Source: Streptomyces sioyaensis
GTDB taxonomy: Bacteria; Actinomycetota; Actinomycetes; Streptomycetales; Streptomycetaceae
Reading direction: 5' to 3'
Assembly: GCF_004122735.1 (NCBI RefSeq)
Contig: NZ_SDIF01000030.1
Coordinates: 1 to 64,000 of the forward strand
DNA: 64,000 bases
Below are positions 19,946-28,329 of this stretch, one piece after another. The notes beneath the pieces are model-generated. The model was not told where the DNA came from, searched no databases, and worked only from the letters and a program-made list of their open reading frames with translations. The position numbers and the translations under genes were made by a program. Each line of letters begins with the position of its first letter. Position 1 is the stretch's first letter.

Positions 19946-20875
19946 ATGGAGCATGAGGTGTACGTTCCGTTTCCCGTCGGGACCGTGCGGCAGGCGCTCA
20001 CCGAGCCCGAGCGGGTGGCGCGCTGTGTCCCAGGAGTCCAGCTCGATGCCGAGGCGGTCCCCCGGCGCCCGGAGGGACGGCTGCGGCTACGTATCGGAAG
20101 CTCCACCATCACCTACCGCGGCTCGCTGACGGTCGCCGCCGCGGACGTCGAGCCCGGTGACGACGCCGCGGCCGTGGTGGCCGTCGAGGCGAAGGGCGCC
20201 GAGTCGCGCGGGGACGGGGCGGCGGTGCTGTCCCTGACCCTGCGGCTGTTCCCGGCCACCGAGCCCGGTCCCGGTACGCGACTGGTCTGCTCCGGCACGG
20301 TCCACAGCGACGGCCGGCTCGCCGAGGCCACCGACCAGTCCGCGGCGGCCGCCGGCCGCCGGCTGCTGGACCGCTTCGCGGAGCACCTGACGGAGGATCT
20401 GCGGCAGCGGCCGGGGGCGGAGGCGTCCGGGGAAGACGGTCAGGCCGGTCCGGTGCCCGGGGTGTCCGACGCCGAGGTGCTGCCGCCGTCCTTGGACCCG
20501 CTCAGTGACGAGGACGCCCTCGGGACGGCGGACATCGGTGAGGTGGCCGGTGCCGAGGACCTCGATGCCGTCGAGGACCTCGATGTGGACGACGCGGCGG
20601 ACGCCTTCCACGCCGCGCACGAGGCGCGCCCCGAGCACGCGTACGGCCATGACGAGGACGGGATCGCCCCCGCCGAGGCCGCGCACGCCCGCCGGACGAT
20701 GATCGGGCGCAGCGCGGAGGAGGTCGACCACGCCCCGCCGCGCGGGCGGTACGCCCCGGTGCCGGCGCCGGAGCCGAACGCCACCTCGATGACGCTGCGC
20801 TGGGCGGCGCCCGCCGCCGCGGTCGTGCTGGCGTCCGCCGTGGTCGTCGGCCGGGTGCTGCGCCGACGCCGCTGA
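19946..20875 (+). CDS. SRPBCC/CoxG-like protein with C-terminal membrane anchor
   Basis: 309 residues. The N-terminal ~150 residues form a helix-grip START-like domain (FPVGTVRQALTEPERVARCVPGVQ, then ITYRGSLTVAAADVEPGD), similar to carbon monoxide dehydrogenase subunit G/CoxG. A long acidic disordered region follows (about 160-280; repeated EDLDAVEDLDVDDAADAF), then one C-terminal helix (AAAVVLASAVVVGRVL) and a basic RRRR end, giving a tail-anchored topology. The function is unknown; such domains bind hydrophobic ligands. The start is supported by the -10 box 8 nt upstream. Confidence 0.8.
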   Translation: MEHEVYVPFPVGTVRQALTEPERVARCVPGVQLDAEAVPRRPEGRLRLRIGSSTITYRGSLTVAAADVEPGDDAAAVVAVEAKGAESRGDGAAVLSLTLRLFPATEPGPGTRLVCSGTVHSDGRLAEATDQSAAAAGRRLLDRFAEHLTEDLRQRPGAEASGEDGQAGPVPGVSDAEVLPPSLDPLSDEDALGTADIGEVAGAEDLDAVEDLDVDDAADAFHAAHEARPEHAYGHDEDGIAPAEAAHARRTMIGRSAEEVDHAPPRGRYAPVPAPEPNATSMTLRWAAPAAAVVLASAVVVGRVLRRRR

Positions 20876-20982
20876 CCTTGCCGTTCGCGGTCGGTGGCGG
20901 GCGGTGGCAGGCGGAGTGAGCGCAGCGAGCGCAGTGCATCTGACGCCGTGCGCTGATCCACCAGGGATGACGGGACAGCCCT

Positions 20983-20988
20983 TAGGGT
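20983..20988 (+). promoter_or_regulatory. -10 box TAGGGT, leaderless aldose epimerase gene
   Basis: TAGGGT ends 7 nt before the GTG at 20996, the classic spacing for a leaderless actinobacterial transcript. It also fixes the start codon. Confidence 0.6.
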
Positions 20989-20995
20989 CGCTTCC

Positions 20996-21889
20996 GTGAG
21001 TACCGACAACACCACGCAGAGCGCAGCGCGGACCGAGGCGCCGGAGGGCGTACGGCTGGCCGCCGGAGACGCCGAAGTGATCGTCCGGCCGGACCACGGC
21101 TGCCGGATCGCCGGCCTTCGCGTCGGCGGTACGGAGCTGCTGCGGCAGGGCGACCATTACGGCTGCTTCCCGATGGTTCCGTGGTGCGGCAGGCTCGATC
21201 ACGGGCAGTTCCGCAGCGGTGTCGCCCTCGGGTCGGGGGCGCACGGCGGCGGTGAACTGCACCAGATGCCGCTCAATGCCGCACCGCACGCCATCCACGG
21301 CACCGGCCGCAACCTCCGCTGGCGGACGGCGCGTTCGAGCGCCACGGAGGCGGTCTTCACCTATGAGCTCACCGACCCGGCGGCCCCCTGGCCGTACCCG
21401 GGGCGGGTCACCCAGCTCGTCGAACTCGCCGAGGACGGCGGCTCGCTCACCCTGACCATGGGCATCGAGACGATCGATGACTCCTTCCCCGCCCAGGCCG
21501 GCTGGCACCCCTGGTTCCGGCGGAACCTGGGGGAGGGCGGCGAGGACGTCCGCCTCGACTTCGCCCCCGAGTGGCAGGAGGAGCGGGGCGAGGACCACCT
21601 CCCGACCGGCCGGCGGATCCCGCCGGCGCCGGGCCCCTGGGACGACTGCTTCGGTATGCCGCGGGGGGTCGACGCCACGCTCACCTGGCCGGGCCGGCTG
21701 CAGCTGAAGATCACCAGCCGTGCCGAGTGGGTCGTGGTCTACGACGAGCAGGAGGCCGCGGTCTGTGTCGAGCCGCAGACCGGGCCGCCGAACGGCCTCA
21801 ACACCATGCCGCGCCTGGTCACCCCCATCGATCCCCTGGAGATCTCCATGACCTGGAGCTGGCGGAGCCTGTCCGGGGAGACCGCATAA
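20996..21889 (+). CDS. Aldose 1-epimerase family protein
   Basis: 297-residue beta-sandwich galactose-mutarotase-like enzyme. Landmarks are PMVPWCGRLDHGQF (substrate Arg/Asn region), HAIHGTGRNLRW with the catalytic-type His, PAQAGWHPWFRR with the second His and VCVEPQTGPPNG with the C-terminal catalytic Glu. It interconverts alpha and beta anomers of a hexose or hexose phosphate; the exact sugar is not predictable. It ends 10 nt before pyrE and probably drives pyrE transcription. Confidence 0.87.
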   Translation: MSTDNTTQSAARTEAPEGVRLAAGDAEVIVRPDHGCRIAGLRVGGTELLRQGDHYGCFPMVPWCGRLDHGQFRSGVALGSGAHGGGELHQMPLNAAPHAIHGTGRNLRWRTARSSATEAVFTYELTDPAAPWPYPGRVTQLVELAEDGGSLTLTMGIETIDDSFPAQAGWHPWFRRNLGEGGEDVRLDFAPEWQEERGEDHLPTGRRIPPAPGPWDDCFGMPRGVDATLTWPGRLQLKITSRAEWVVVYDEQEAAVCVEPQTGPPNGLNTMPRLVTPIDPLEISMTWSWRSLSGETA

Positions 21890-21899
21890 GCTCGTGCGC

Positions 21900-22442
21900 A
21901 TGAGTGACGACGTGCGCGGCGCGCTGCTGCAGCAGATCAAGGACAAGGCCGTGGTGCACGGCAAGGTGACGCTTTCCTCCGGCAAGGAGGCCGACTACTA
22001 CATCGACCTGCGCCGGATCACCCTGGACGGCGAGGCCGCGCCGCTGGTCGGTCAGCTGATGCTGGACCTGACCGCCGAGCTGGACTACGACGCGGTCGGT
22101 GGGCTCACGCTCGGCGCCGACCCGGTCGCGACCTCGATGCTGCACGCCTCCGCCGCGCGCGGCCGGCGGCTGGACTCCTTCGTCGTCCGCAAGGCGCAGA
22201 AGGCGCACGGTATGCAGCGCCGTATCGAGGGCCCGGACATCACGGGCCGCCGGGTCCTGGTCGTCGAGGACACCTCCACGACCGGCGGCTCGCCGCTGAC
22301 CGCCGTCGAGGCGGCGCGGGAGGCGGGCGCCGAGGTCGTCGCGGTGGCGACGATCGTGGACCGGGGCGCCGCGTCGGCCATCGCCGAGGCCGGTCTGCCG
22401 TACCTCACCGGCTACCAGCTCGGTGACCTCGGCCTGGGCTGA
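21900..22442 (+). CDS. pyrE: Orotate phosphoribosyltransferase
   Basis: 180-residue type I phosphoribosyltransferase converting orotate and PRPP to OMP in pyrimidine synthesis. The dimer-loop and active-site lysines are in FVVRKAQKAHG, and the PRPP-binding motif is VLVVEDTSTTGGS. SSGKEADYYIDLRR near the N-terminus binds orotate. I chose the ATG at 21900; a GTG two codons upstream is possible. It follows the aldose epimerase after 10 nt and likely shares its transcript. The C-terminal end (YQLGDLGLG) is shorter than in S. coelicolor as I recall it. Confidence 0.95.
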   Translation: MSDDVRGALLQQIKDKAVVHGKVTLSSGKEADYYIDLRRITLDGEAAPLVGQLMLDLTAELDYDAVGGLTLGADPVATSMLHASAARGRRLDSFVVRKAQKAHGMQRRIEGPDITGRRVLVVEDTSTTGGSPLTAVEAAREAGAEVVAVATIVDRGAASAIAEAGLPYLTGYQLGDLGLG

Positions 22443-22508
22443 GGTCCGGCCGAGCCCGCTCCGGCGTGCGTAACGGCTCTGAACTGCGGCTTTGCCGAGG
22501 GGCGGCTG

Positions 22509-22522
22509 GTTTCACGTGAAAC
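22509..22522. promoter_or_regulatory. parS: parS site (ParB-binding centromere-like palindrome)
   Basis: GTTTCACGTGAAAC, a perfect 14 bp palindrome identical to the Streptomyces parS consensus. In Streptomyces about twenty such sites cluster around oriC and load ParB for segregation of sporulation chromosomes. It is intergenic, between pyrE and fba. Confidence 0.93.
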
Positions 22523-22655
22523 CGGCCGCCCACTGTGCGAGACGGCCGGGCAGGCGATGCGGCCCGATGGGCCTCGTCTGGGAAGATGTGCTCGGCGAAG
22601 TCCTCGCCCCCTGGTCAGGGCCAAGAACGCACACCCACACACAAGGAGCGGACAG

Positions 22656-23678
22656 ATGCCCATCGCAACCCCCGAGGTCTACAACGAGATGCTGGACCGG
22701 GCCAAGGCAGGAAAGTTCGCCTACCCGGCCATCAACGTCACGTCGACGCAGACGCTGCACGCCGCGCTGCGTGGCTTCGCCGAGGCCGAGAGCGACGGCA
22801 TCATCCAGATCTCCACCGGTGGTGCGGAGTTCCTGGGCGGCCAGTACAAGAAGGACATGGTGACCGGCGCGGTCGCGCTCGCCGAGTTCGCGCACGTCGT
22901 GGCCGACAAGTACGACGTCACCGTCGCGCTGCACACCGACCACTGCCCCAAGGACAAGCTCGACGGCTACGTACGCCCGCTGCTGGACATCTCCGCGGAG
23001 CGCGTGGCCAAGGGGCAGAACCCGCTCTTCCAGTCCCACATGTGGGACGGCTCGGCCGAGAACCTGGCCGAGAACCTGGCCATCGGCCAGGAGCTGCTCG
23101 CCAAGGCCGCCGCCGCCAAGATCATTCTTGAGGTCGAGATCACCCCGACCGGTGGCGAGGAGGACGGCGTCACCCACGAGATCAACGACGAGCTCTACAC
23201 CACGGTCGACGACGCGCTGCGCACCGCCGAGGCGCTCGGCCTGGGCGAGAAGGGCCGCTACCTGCTCGCCGCCTCCTTCGGCAACGTCCACGGCGTCTAC
23301 AAGCCGGGCAACGTCGTGCTCCGCCCCGAGCTGCTGAAGGACCTCCAGGAGGGCGTCGGCGCCAAGTACGGCAAGTCCGCCCCGTTCGACTTCGTCTTCC
23401 ACGGCGGCTCCGGCTCCACCGAGCAGGAGATCGCCACCGCGCTGGAGAACGGCGTGGTCAAGATGAACCTGGACACCGACACCCAGTACGCCTTCTCCCG
23501 CCCGGTTGCGGACCACATGTTCCGCAACTACGACGGTGTGCTGAAGGTCGACGGCGAGGTCGGCAACAAGAAGACCTACGACCCGCGCAGCTGGGGCAAG
23601 CTGGCCGAGGCCGGCATGGCCAAGCGCGTCACCGAGGCCTGCACCCACCTGCGCTCCGCCGGCACCAAGATCAAGTAG
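22656..23678 (+). CDS. fba: Class II fructose-bisphosphate aldolase
   Basis: 340-residue zinc-dependent aldolase that cleaves fructose-1,6-bisphosphate in glycolysis and runs in reverse in gluconeogenesis. Zinc and substrate residues are seen in VALHTDHCPKDK, ILEVEITPTGGEEDGV, FGNVHGVYKPGNV and FVFHGGSGST, followed by KMNLDTDTQYAF. The length is that of class IIA enzymes. The ATG at 22656 has AAGGAG 8 nt upstream; the longer frame would include the promoter region. It is monocistronic with a strong terminator. Confidence 0.97.
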   Translation: MPIATPEVYNEMLDRAKAGKFAYPAINVTSTQTLHAALRGFAEAESDGIIQISTGGAEFLGGQYKKDMVTGAVALAEFAHVVADKYDVTVALHTDHCPKDKLDGYVRPLLDISAERVAKGQNPLFQSHMWDGSAENLAENLAIGQELLAKAAAAKIILEVEITPTGGEEDGVTHEINDELYTTVDDALRTAEALGLGEKGRYLLAASFGNVHGVYKPGNVVLRPELLKDLQEGVGAKYGKSAPFDFVFHGGSGSTEQEIATALENGVVKMNLDTDTQYAFSRPVADHMFRNYDGVLKVDGEVGNKKTYDPRSWGKLAEAGMAKRVTEACTHLRSAGTKIK

Positions 23679-23701
23679 CCCGTCCCCTACGGGTCCGAGG
23701 G

Positions 23702-23728
23702 CCCCGCGTCTCCGGGAGAGATGCGGGG
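23702..23728 (+). terminator. fba terminator
   Basis: CCCCGCGTCTC, CGGGA loop, GAGATGCGGGG: an 11 bp stem with one G-T pair, followed by TCTT, 24 nt after fba. Confidence 0.8.
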
Positions 23729-23771
23729 TCTTCGCCGTGCAGAGCGCCCTGCCGCCGGGCAAGCTCGCGGT

Positions 23772-25352
23772 ATGAGTGCACGGCAGGAGTCCACGGCCCC
23801 CGGCGGCGTCCGGTTGACCTCGGCACAGGGCCGGTGGGTGCTGGCGACGGCCGTGCTGGGGTCCGGCATGGCGATGCTCGACAGCACCGTCGTCAATGTC
23901 GCCCTGCCCAGGATCGGCGAGGATCTCAACGCCGATCTGGCCGTGCTCCAGTGGACGGTCACCGCCTACATGCTCACCCTCTCCTCGCTGATCCTGCTGG
24001 GCGGTGCGCTCGGCGACCGGTTCGGCCGGCGCCGGGTGTTCGTGATCGGTGTGGTGTGGTTCGCCGCGGCCTCGCTGCTGTGCGGGCTCGCGCCGCATGC
24101 CGGGGTGCTGATCGCGGCCCGGGCGCTGCAGGGCGTCGGCGGTGCGCTGCTCACCCCCGGCTCGCTGGCGCTGATCCAGGCCGTCTTCCACCCCGACGAC
24201 CGGGCGCGGGCGGTCGGCGCCTGGTCCGGGCTCGGCGGGGTGGCCGCGGCCGTCGGCCCGTTCATCGGCGGCTGGCTGGTGGACGGCGCCGGCTGGCGCT
24301 GGGTGTTCTTCCTGAACGTGCCGTTGGCGGTGGTGTGCGTGGCCGTGGCGCTGCGGCACGTACCGGAGACCCGGGAGCGGGACGCCCGCGAGCGGCGTGG
24401 CTTCGACGTACCGGGCGCGGTGCTGGGGGCGCTGGCGCTGGCCGGGGTGACCTATGCGCTGATCGCCGCGCCGGGTGGGGGCGCGTCGCCGGGGGTGATC
24501 CTGCCCGCCGTCATCGGGGTGCTGCTCGGGGTGCTCTTCCTCCGTGTCGAACGGCGGAGCCCGGATCCGATGCTGCCGCCCGCCATCTTCGGGATCCGGC
24601 TGTTCTCCGCGGTCAACGTGGTGACCGTGTGCGTGTACGCCGCCTTCGGCGGGTTCTTCTTCCTGGTCGTGCTCCAGCTCCAGGTCGTGGTGGGCTACTC
24701 CGCGCTGCAGGCCGGCACGGCGCTGCTGCCCACCACCGTGCTGATGCTGCTGCTGTCCGCCCGCTCCGGGGCGCTGGGGCAGCGCATCGGGCCCCGGATC
24801 CCGCTCACCGTCGGGCCGCTGCTGTGTGCCGCGGGGATGCTGCTGATGACGCGGGCGGGCCGCGGCGCCTCATACCCCACCGACGTGCTGCCCGCGCTGG
24901 TGGTGCTGGGCGCGGGGATGGTGACCCTGGTCGCTCCGCTCACCTCGACCGTACTGGCGTCGGTGGACGTGGACCGGGCGGGCCTGGCCAGCGGCATCAA
25001 CAACGCCGCGGCCCGGGCCGCGAGCCTGATGGCGGTCGCCGCGCTGCCGCTGCTGGCGGGCTTCGGCCCCGAGGCCTACCGCTCGGCGGACGAGTTCGGG
25101 GCGGCCTTCCGGCGGGCGATGCCGCTGTGTGCCGGGATCCTGGTGGTCGGCGGGCTGATCGCCTGGCTGACGGTGCGCACCCCGGCGCTGCGGGCCGCCG
25201 AGCCCGCCCCCGCGGAGCGGTGTCACCCGGAGTGCGTCTACCACTGCGGGGTGAGTGCACCGCCGCTGGACCCTGGCGAGGCCCGGGCGCTGGAGGCGGA
25301 GCGGCCACCGGCCGGCGGCGAGGGGCCGCCGGGCGGGAGCAACAGCCGGTGA
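23772..25352 (+). CDS. MFS drug:H+ antiporter, DHA2 (14-TMS) family
   Basis: 526-residue integral membrane exporter. Motifs: LDSTVVNVALPRIGEDL in TMS1 (DHA motif D1), GGALGDRFGRRRVFVIG (motif A in loop 2-3) and ALQGVGGALLTPGSLALI (motif C region), with hydrophobic segments consistent with 14 helices. EmrB/QacA relatives export drugs or dyes; the substrate is unknown. The C-terminal cytosolic tail has ERCHPECVYHCG, an unusual Cys/His cluster, then Gly/Pro-rich residues encoded by the start of a tandem repeat. The ATG at 23772 is chosen because the family N-terminus starts shortly after. Confidence 0.9.
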   Translation: MSARQESTAPGGVRLTSAQGRWVLATAVLGSGMAMLDSTVVNVALPRIGEDLNADLAVLQWTVTAYMLTLSSLILLGGALGDRFGRRRVFVIGVVWFAAASLLCGLAPHAGVLIAARALQGVGGALLTPGSLALIQAVFHPDDRARAVGAWSGLGGVAAAVGPFIGGWLVDGAGWRWVFFLNVPLAVVCVAVALRHVPETRERDARERRGFDVPGAVLGALALAGVTYALIAAPGGGASPGVILPAVIGVLLGVLFLRVERRSPDPMLPPAIFGIRLFSAVNVVTVCVYAAFGGFFFLVVLQLQVVVGYSALQAGTALLPTTVLMLLLSARSGALGQRIGPRIPLTVGPLLCAAGMLLMTRAGRGASYPTDVLPALVVLGAGMVTLVAPLTSTVLASVDVDRAGLASGINNAAARAASLMAVAALPLLAGFGPEAYRSADEFGAAFRRAMPLCAGILVVGGLIAWLTVRTPALRAAEPAPAERCHPECVYHCGVSAPPLDPGEARALEAERPPAGGEGPPGGSNSR

Positions 25353-25400
25353 GGGGCCGCCGGGCGGGAGCGGCCACCGGGCGGGAGCGGCAGCCGGTGA
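25320..25400. repeat. Tandem ~31 bp GC-rich repeat at the end of the MFS gene
   Basis: Unit 1 (25320-25350) and unit 2 (25351-25380) share GAGGGGCCGCCGGGCGGGAG; a third partial unit (GCGGGAGCGG...) runs to 25400. The repeat encodes the last residues of the transporter and continues past its stop, suggesting slippage expansion. Confidence 0.75.
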
Positions 25401-25457
25401 GCCGCCGCGGACCCCCGCCCGCTCCCGGGCCGGTCCCACCCCGCCCCCGCGACCAGG

Positions 25458-25463
25458 CAGACT
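25458..25463 (+). promoter_or_regulatory. -10-like box CAGACT, possible leaderless DUF3151 gene
   Basis: CAGACT ends 7 nt before the ATG at 25471. It is a weaker match to TANNNT than the other cases. Confidence 0.35.
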
Positions 25464-25470
25464 GGGAGAC

Positions 25471-25884
25471 ATGGCCATTCACGAGAACCTCCTCGGGGGA
25501 CCGCCCCCGACCCACCTGCCCGACGACCCCGAGCCCCGCGAGATGCTCGCCGCGGGCACCGCGCCGTCCGATGTCGCCGCGAAGTACCCGGCCTCCTCCC
25601 TGGCCTGGGCGCAGCTGGCGGACGACGCGTTCGAGGGCGGCCGGGTCGTCGAGTCGTACGCCTACGCCCGCACCGGCTACCACCGCGGCCTGGACGCGCT
25701 GCGCCGGGCCGGCTGGAAGGGCCACGGCCCGGTGCCGTTCGAGCACGAGCCCAACCGCGGCTTCCTGCGGGCGCTGCACGCCCTCGCCCGCGCCGCCCAG
25801 GCGATCGGCGAGCAGGAGGAGTACGAGCGCTGCTCGACCTTCCTGCGGGACTCCTCGCCGACCGCGGCCGACACCCTCACCTGA
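25471..25884 (+). CDS. DUF3151 family protein
   Basis: 137-residue soluble actinobacterial protein with a TPR-like helical look (residues about 50-130): SSLAWAQLADDAFEGGRVVESYAYARTGYHRGLDALRRAGWKG. The family is conserved next to fba in Streptomyces and mycobacteria, but its function is unknown. The start at 25471 is supported by the LLGGPPPTHLPDDPEP N-terminus typical of the family. Confidence 0.88.
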   Translation: MAIHENLLGGPPPTHLPDDPEPREMLAAGTAPSDVAAKYPASSLAWAQLADDAFEGGRVVESYAYARTGYHRGLDALRRAGWKGHGPVPFEHEPNRGFLRALHALARAAQAIGEQEEYERCSTFLRDSSPTAADTLT

Positions 25885-26099
25885 CGGCCGCCGCGGTCCT
25901 TCCGGGCGGCCCCGCCGCCGGGGGCGCCGGGCACGACCGAGGGCCGGCCGCGTGATCGCAGCCGGCCCTTGCGCGGTCGCTGTCCAGCACCGATGATTTC
26001 AGTGGGCCGGGCCATCCCGAGCCCGAGGGGACCGGGGCTCCCGAGCCGACGAGGAAGGGGCGGACCGCTACCCGGTAGTTCGCACCTGAGGAGTCCCTC

Positions 26100-27002
26100 A
26101 TGTCGCAGCCGTCTCCCACAGATCCCGCGGACAGCGTGGCGAGTGCACCCGCCGTTCCCGTGCCGGCCGATGCCGAGCCCGACCCGCCGTTCGCCCCCGA
26201 TCTCAGCATCGGCTCCAGCAGCACCACCCCGTACGAGGACTATGTCCAGGCGGACGTCCTCACCCATCTGCAGCACCCGCTCTCCGACGACCCCGGCGAG
26301 ATGGTCTTCCTGGTCACCACCCAGGTCATGGAGCTGTGGTTCACGGTCATCGTCCATGAGTGGCGCACCGCGGCCGAGGCGCTGCGCCGCGACGACCTGA
26401 CCGTGGCCCGGGACGCGCTGCGCCGCTCCACCTACGAGCTGGAGGCGCTGAACGCCGCCTGGAAACCGCTCGCCCGGCTGACCCCGGCGCAGTTCAACGC
26501 CTACCGCAGCGCGCTCGGTGAGGGATCCGGATTCCAGTCCGCGATGTACCGGCGGATGGAGTTCCTGCTCGGCGAGAAGTCCGCCTCCATGCTGGTGCCG
26601 CACCGCGGCGCGCCGCGCGAGCGCGCCGAGCTGGAGAAGGCCCTCCAGGAGCCGAGCCTGTGGGACGAGGTGCTGCGGCTGCTCGCCCGCCGCGGCTACC
26701 CGGTCCCGGAGGCCGTGCTGCGGCGGGACCCGGCGCTGCGCTACGAACCGGATCCGGGCGTCGAGGCCGTCTGGGCCGAGATCTACGACGGCCCGCAGGA
26801 GTCGGACCTCGTCCAGCTCGGCGAGACGCTGACCGATGTCGCCGAGCTGGTCTGGCGCTGGCGCAACGACCATCTGGTCGCGACCCGGCGGGCCATGGGC
26901 GCCAAGATGGGCACCGGCGGCTCCGCGGGCGTGGCCTGGCTGGAGAAGCGGGCCCGCAAGAACGTCTTCCCCGAGCTGTGGACGGCGCGCAGCCATGTCT
27001 GA
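26100..27002 (+). CDS. kynA: Tryptophan 2,3-dioxygenase
   Basis: 300-residue haem dioxygenase opening the indole ring of L-tryptophan to N-formylkynurenine, the first step of the kynurenine route. Family signatures: SIGSSSTTPYEDYVQADVLT near residue 45, VFLVTTQVMELWFTVIVHEW with the haem-pocket His, QSAMYRRMEFLLGEKSA and the C-terminal KMGTGGSAGVAWL that closes over the substrate. AGGAG lies 6 nt before the ATG. The end overlaps kynU by 8 nt, so a kynA-kynU-hydrolase operon is clear. The first ~35 residues are acidic and disordered. Confidence 0.95.
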   Translation: MSQPSPTDPADSVASAPAVPVPADAEPDPPFAPDLSIGSSSTTPYEDYVQADVLTHLQHPLSDDPGEMVFLVTTQVMELWFTVIVHEWRTAAEALRRDDLTVARDALRRSTYELEALNAAWKPLARLTPAQFNAYRSALGEGSGFQSAMYRRMEFLLGEKSASMLVPHRGAPRERAELEKALQEPSLWDEVLRLLARRGYPVPEAVLRRDPALRYEPDPGVEAVWAEIYDGPQESDLVQLGETLTDVAELVWRWRNDHLVATRRAMGAKMGTGGSAGVAWLEKRARKNVFPELWTARSHV

Positions 27003-28329
27003 GACCCCCGGATTCCCTGCCGCCGCCCGCCCCGGTTCCGCGGGCGCCCGTGAACAGGCCGCCCGCGCCGAGCAGTTGGACGCCGCCGACCCGCTCGCCG
27101 CGATCCGCGACCGCTTCGTCCTCGATGCCGCGCCGGATGAGGCCTCGGGCGGCGCCGGCGTCTATCTCGACGGCAACTCCCTCGGGGCGCTGCCCCGTGC
27201 GGTGCCCGGCCGGATCGCCGATGTCATCGCCCGCGAGTGGGGTCAGCTGCGCATCCGGTCGTGGACCGAGTCGGGCTGGTGGACCGCGCCGGAGCGGATC
27301 GGCGACAAGATCGCGCCGCTGATCGGGGCGGGACCGGGCCGGGTGGTGGTCGGCGACTCGACCAGCGTCAACCTCTTCAAGGCCGTGGTCGGCGGGGTCC
27401 GCATGGCCGGGAAGGGCTGCACGGAGATCCTCGTCGACGCCACGACCTTCCCCACCGACGGCTATATCGCCCGGTCCGCGGCCCGGATGACCGGCCTCGC
27501 GGTACGCCCGGTCGAGCCCGGTGGGATCGCCGACGAGGTCACCGAGCGGACCGCGCTGGCGCTGGTCAACCACGTCGACTACCGCACCGGCCGGCTCAAC
27601 GACCTGCCGGGCATCACCCACGCACTGCACTCCGCGGGCGCGCTCGCCGTCTGGGACCTGTGCCACAGCGCCGGTGCGCTGCCGGTCGGCCTCGACGCGC
27701 ACCACGTCGACCTCGCCGTCGGCTGTACGTACAAGTACCTCAACGGCGGCCCGGGTTCGCCCGCCTACCTCTACATCCGCGAGAGCCTCCAGGAGCGGTT
27801 CGAATCGCCGCTGCCGGGCTGGAACTCCCACGCCGATCCGTTCGCGATGGACCCGGCCTACACCCCCGCCGACGGCATTCCGCGCGGCCGGGTCGGCACC
27901 CCCGACATCCTCTCGCTGCTCGCGCTGGAGGCGGCGCTGGAGGCCTGGGACGGGGTGTCCATCGAGGCCGTACGCACCAAGAGCCTGGCCCTGACGGACT
28001 TCTTCCTGGAGTGCGTGCAGGCCTATGTGCCGCCGGACGTGGTCCGCTCCCTGACGCCACAGGCGCACGAGCGGCGCGGCAGCCAGGTGTCGCTGGCCTG
28101 CTCCCCCAAGCTCGGCTCGTCGTTCGGGCAGGGCGGCACCCCCGTCGCCGGCCTGGTGATGGACGAGCTGATCCGGCGCGGGGTGGTCGGCGACTTCCGC
28201 CCTCCCGATGTGCTGCGCTTCGGCTTCACCCCGCTCTACACCTCCTTCGCGGACGCGGAGCGGGCGGCGTGGGTGCTGGGCGAGGTGCTGCGGGCGCTGC
28301 CCGAGGTGTCGTCCGGGGACGCCGGGTGA
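26995..28329 (+). CDS. kynU: Kynureninase
   Basis: 444-residue PLP enzyme that hydrolyses kynurenine to anthranilate and alanine. Signatures are YLDGNSLGALPRAVP, GDSTSVNLFKAVV, the AVWDLCHSAGALPV aspartate and the Schiff-base lysine in GCTYKYLNGGPGSPA, then LRFGFTPLYTSF at the C-terminus. The ATG at 26995 lies within the kynA end and the stop overlaps the next GTG (GTGA), so the three genes are translationally coupled. The anthranilate produced could feed tryptophan recycling, quinolone-like metabolites or the beta-ketoadipate route. Confidence 0.95.
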   Translation: MSETPGFPAAARPGSAGAREQAARAEQLDAADPLAAIRDRFVLDAAPDEASGGAGVYLDGNSLGALPRAVPGRIADVIAREWGQLRIRSWTESGWWTAPERIGDKIAPLIGAGPGRVVVGDSTSVNLFKAVVGGVRMAGKGCTEILVDATTFPTDGYIARSAARMTGLAVRPVEPGGIADEVTERTALALVNHVDYRTGRLNDLPGITHALHSAGALAVWDLCHSAGALPVGLDAHHVDLAVGCTYKYLNGGPGSPAYLYIRESLQERFESPLPGWNSHADPFAMDPAYTPADGIPRGRVGTPDILSLLALEAALEAWDGVSIEAVRTKSLALTDFFLECVQAYVPPDVVRSLTPQAHERRGSQVSLACSPKLGSSFGQGGTPVAGLVMDELIRRGVVGDFRPPDVLRFGFTPLYTSFADAERAAWVLGEVLRALPEVSSGDAG

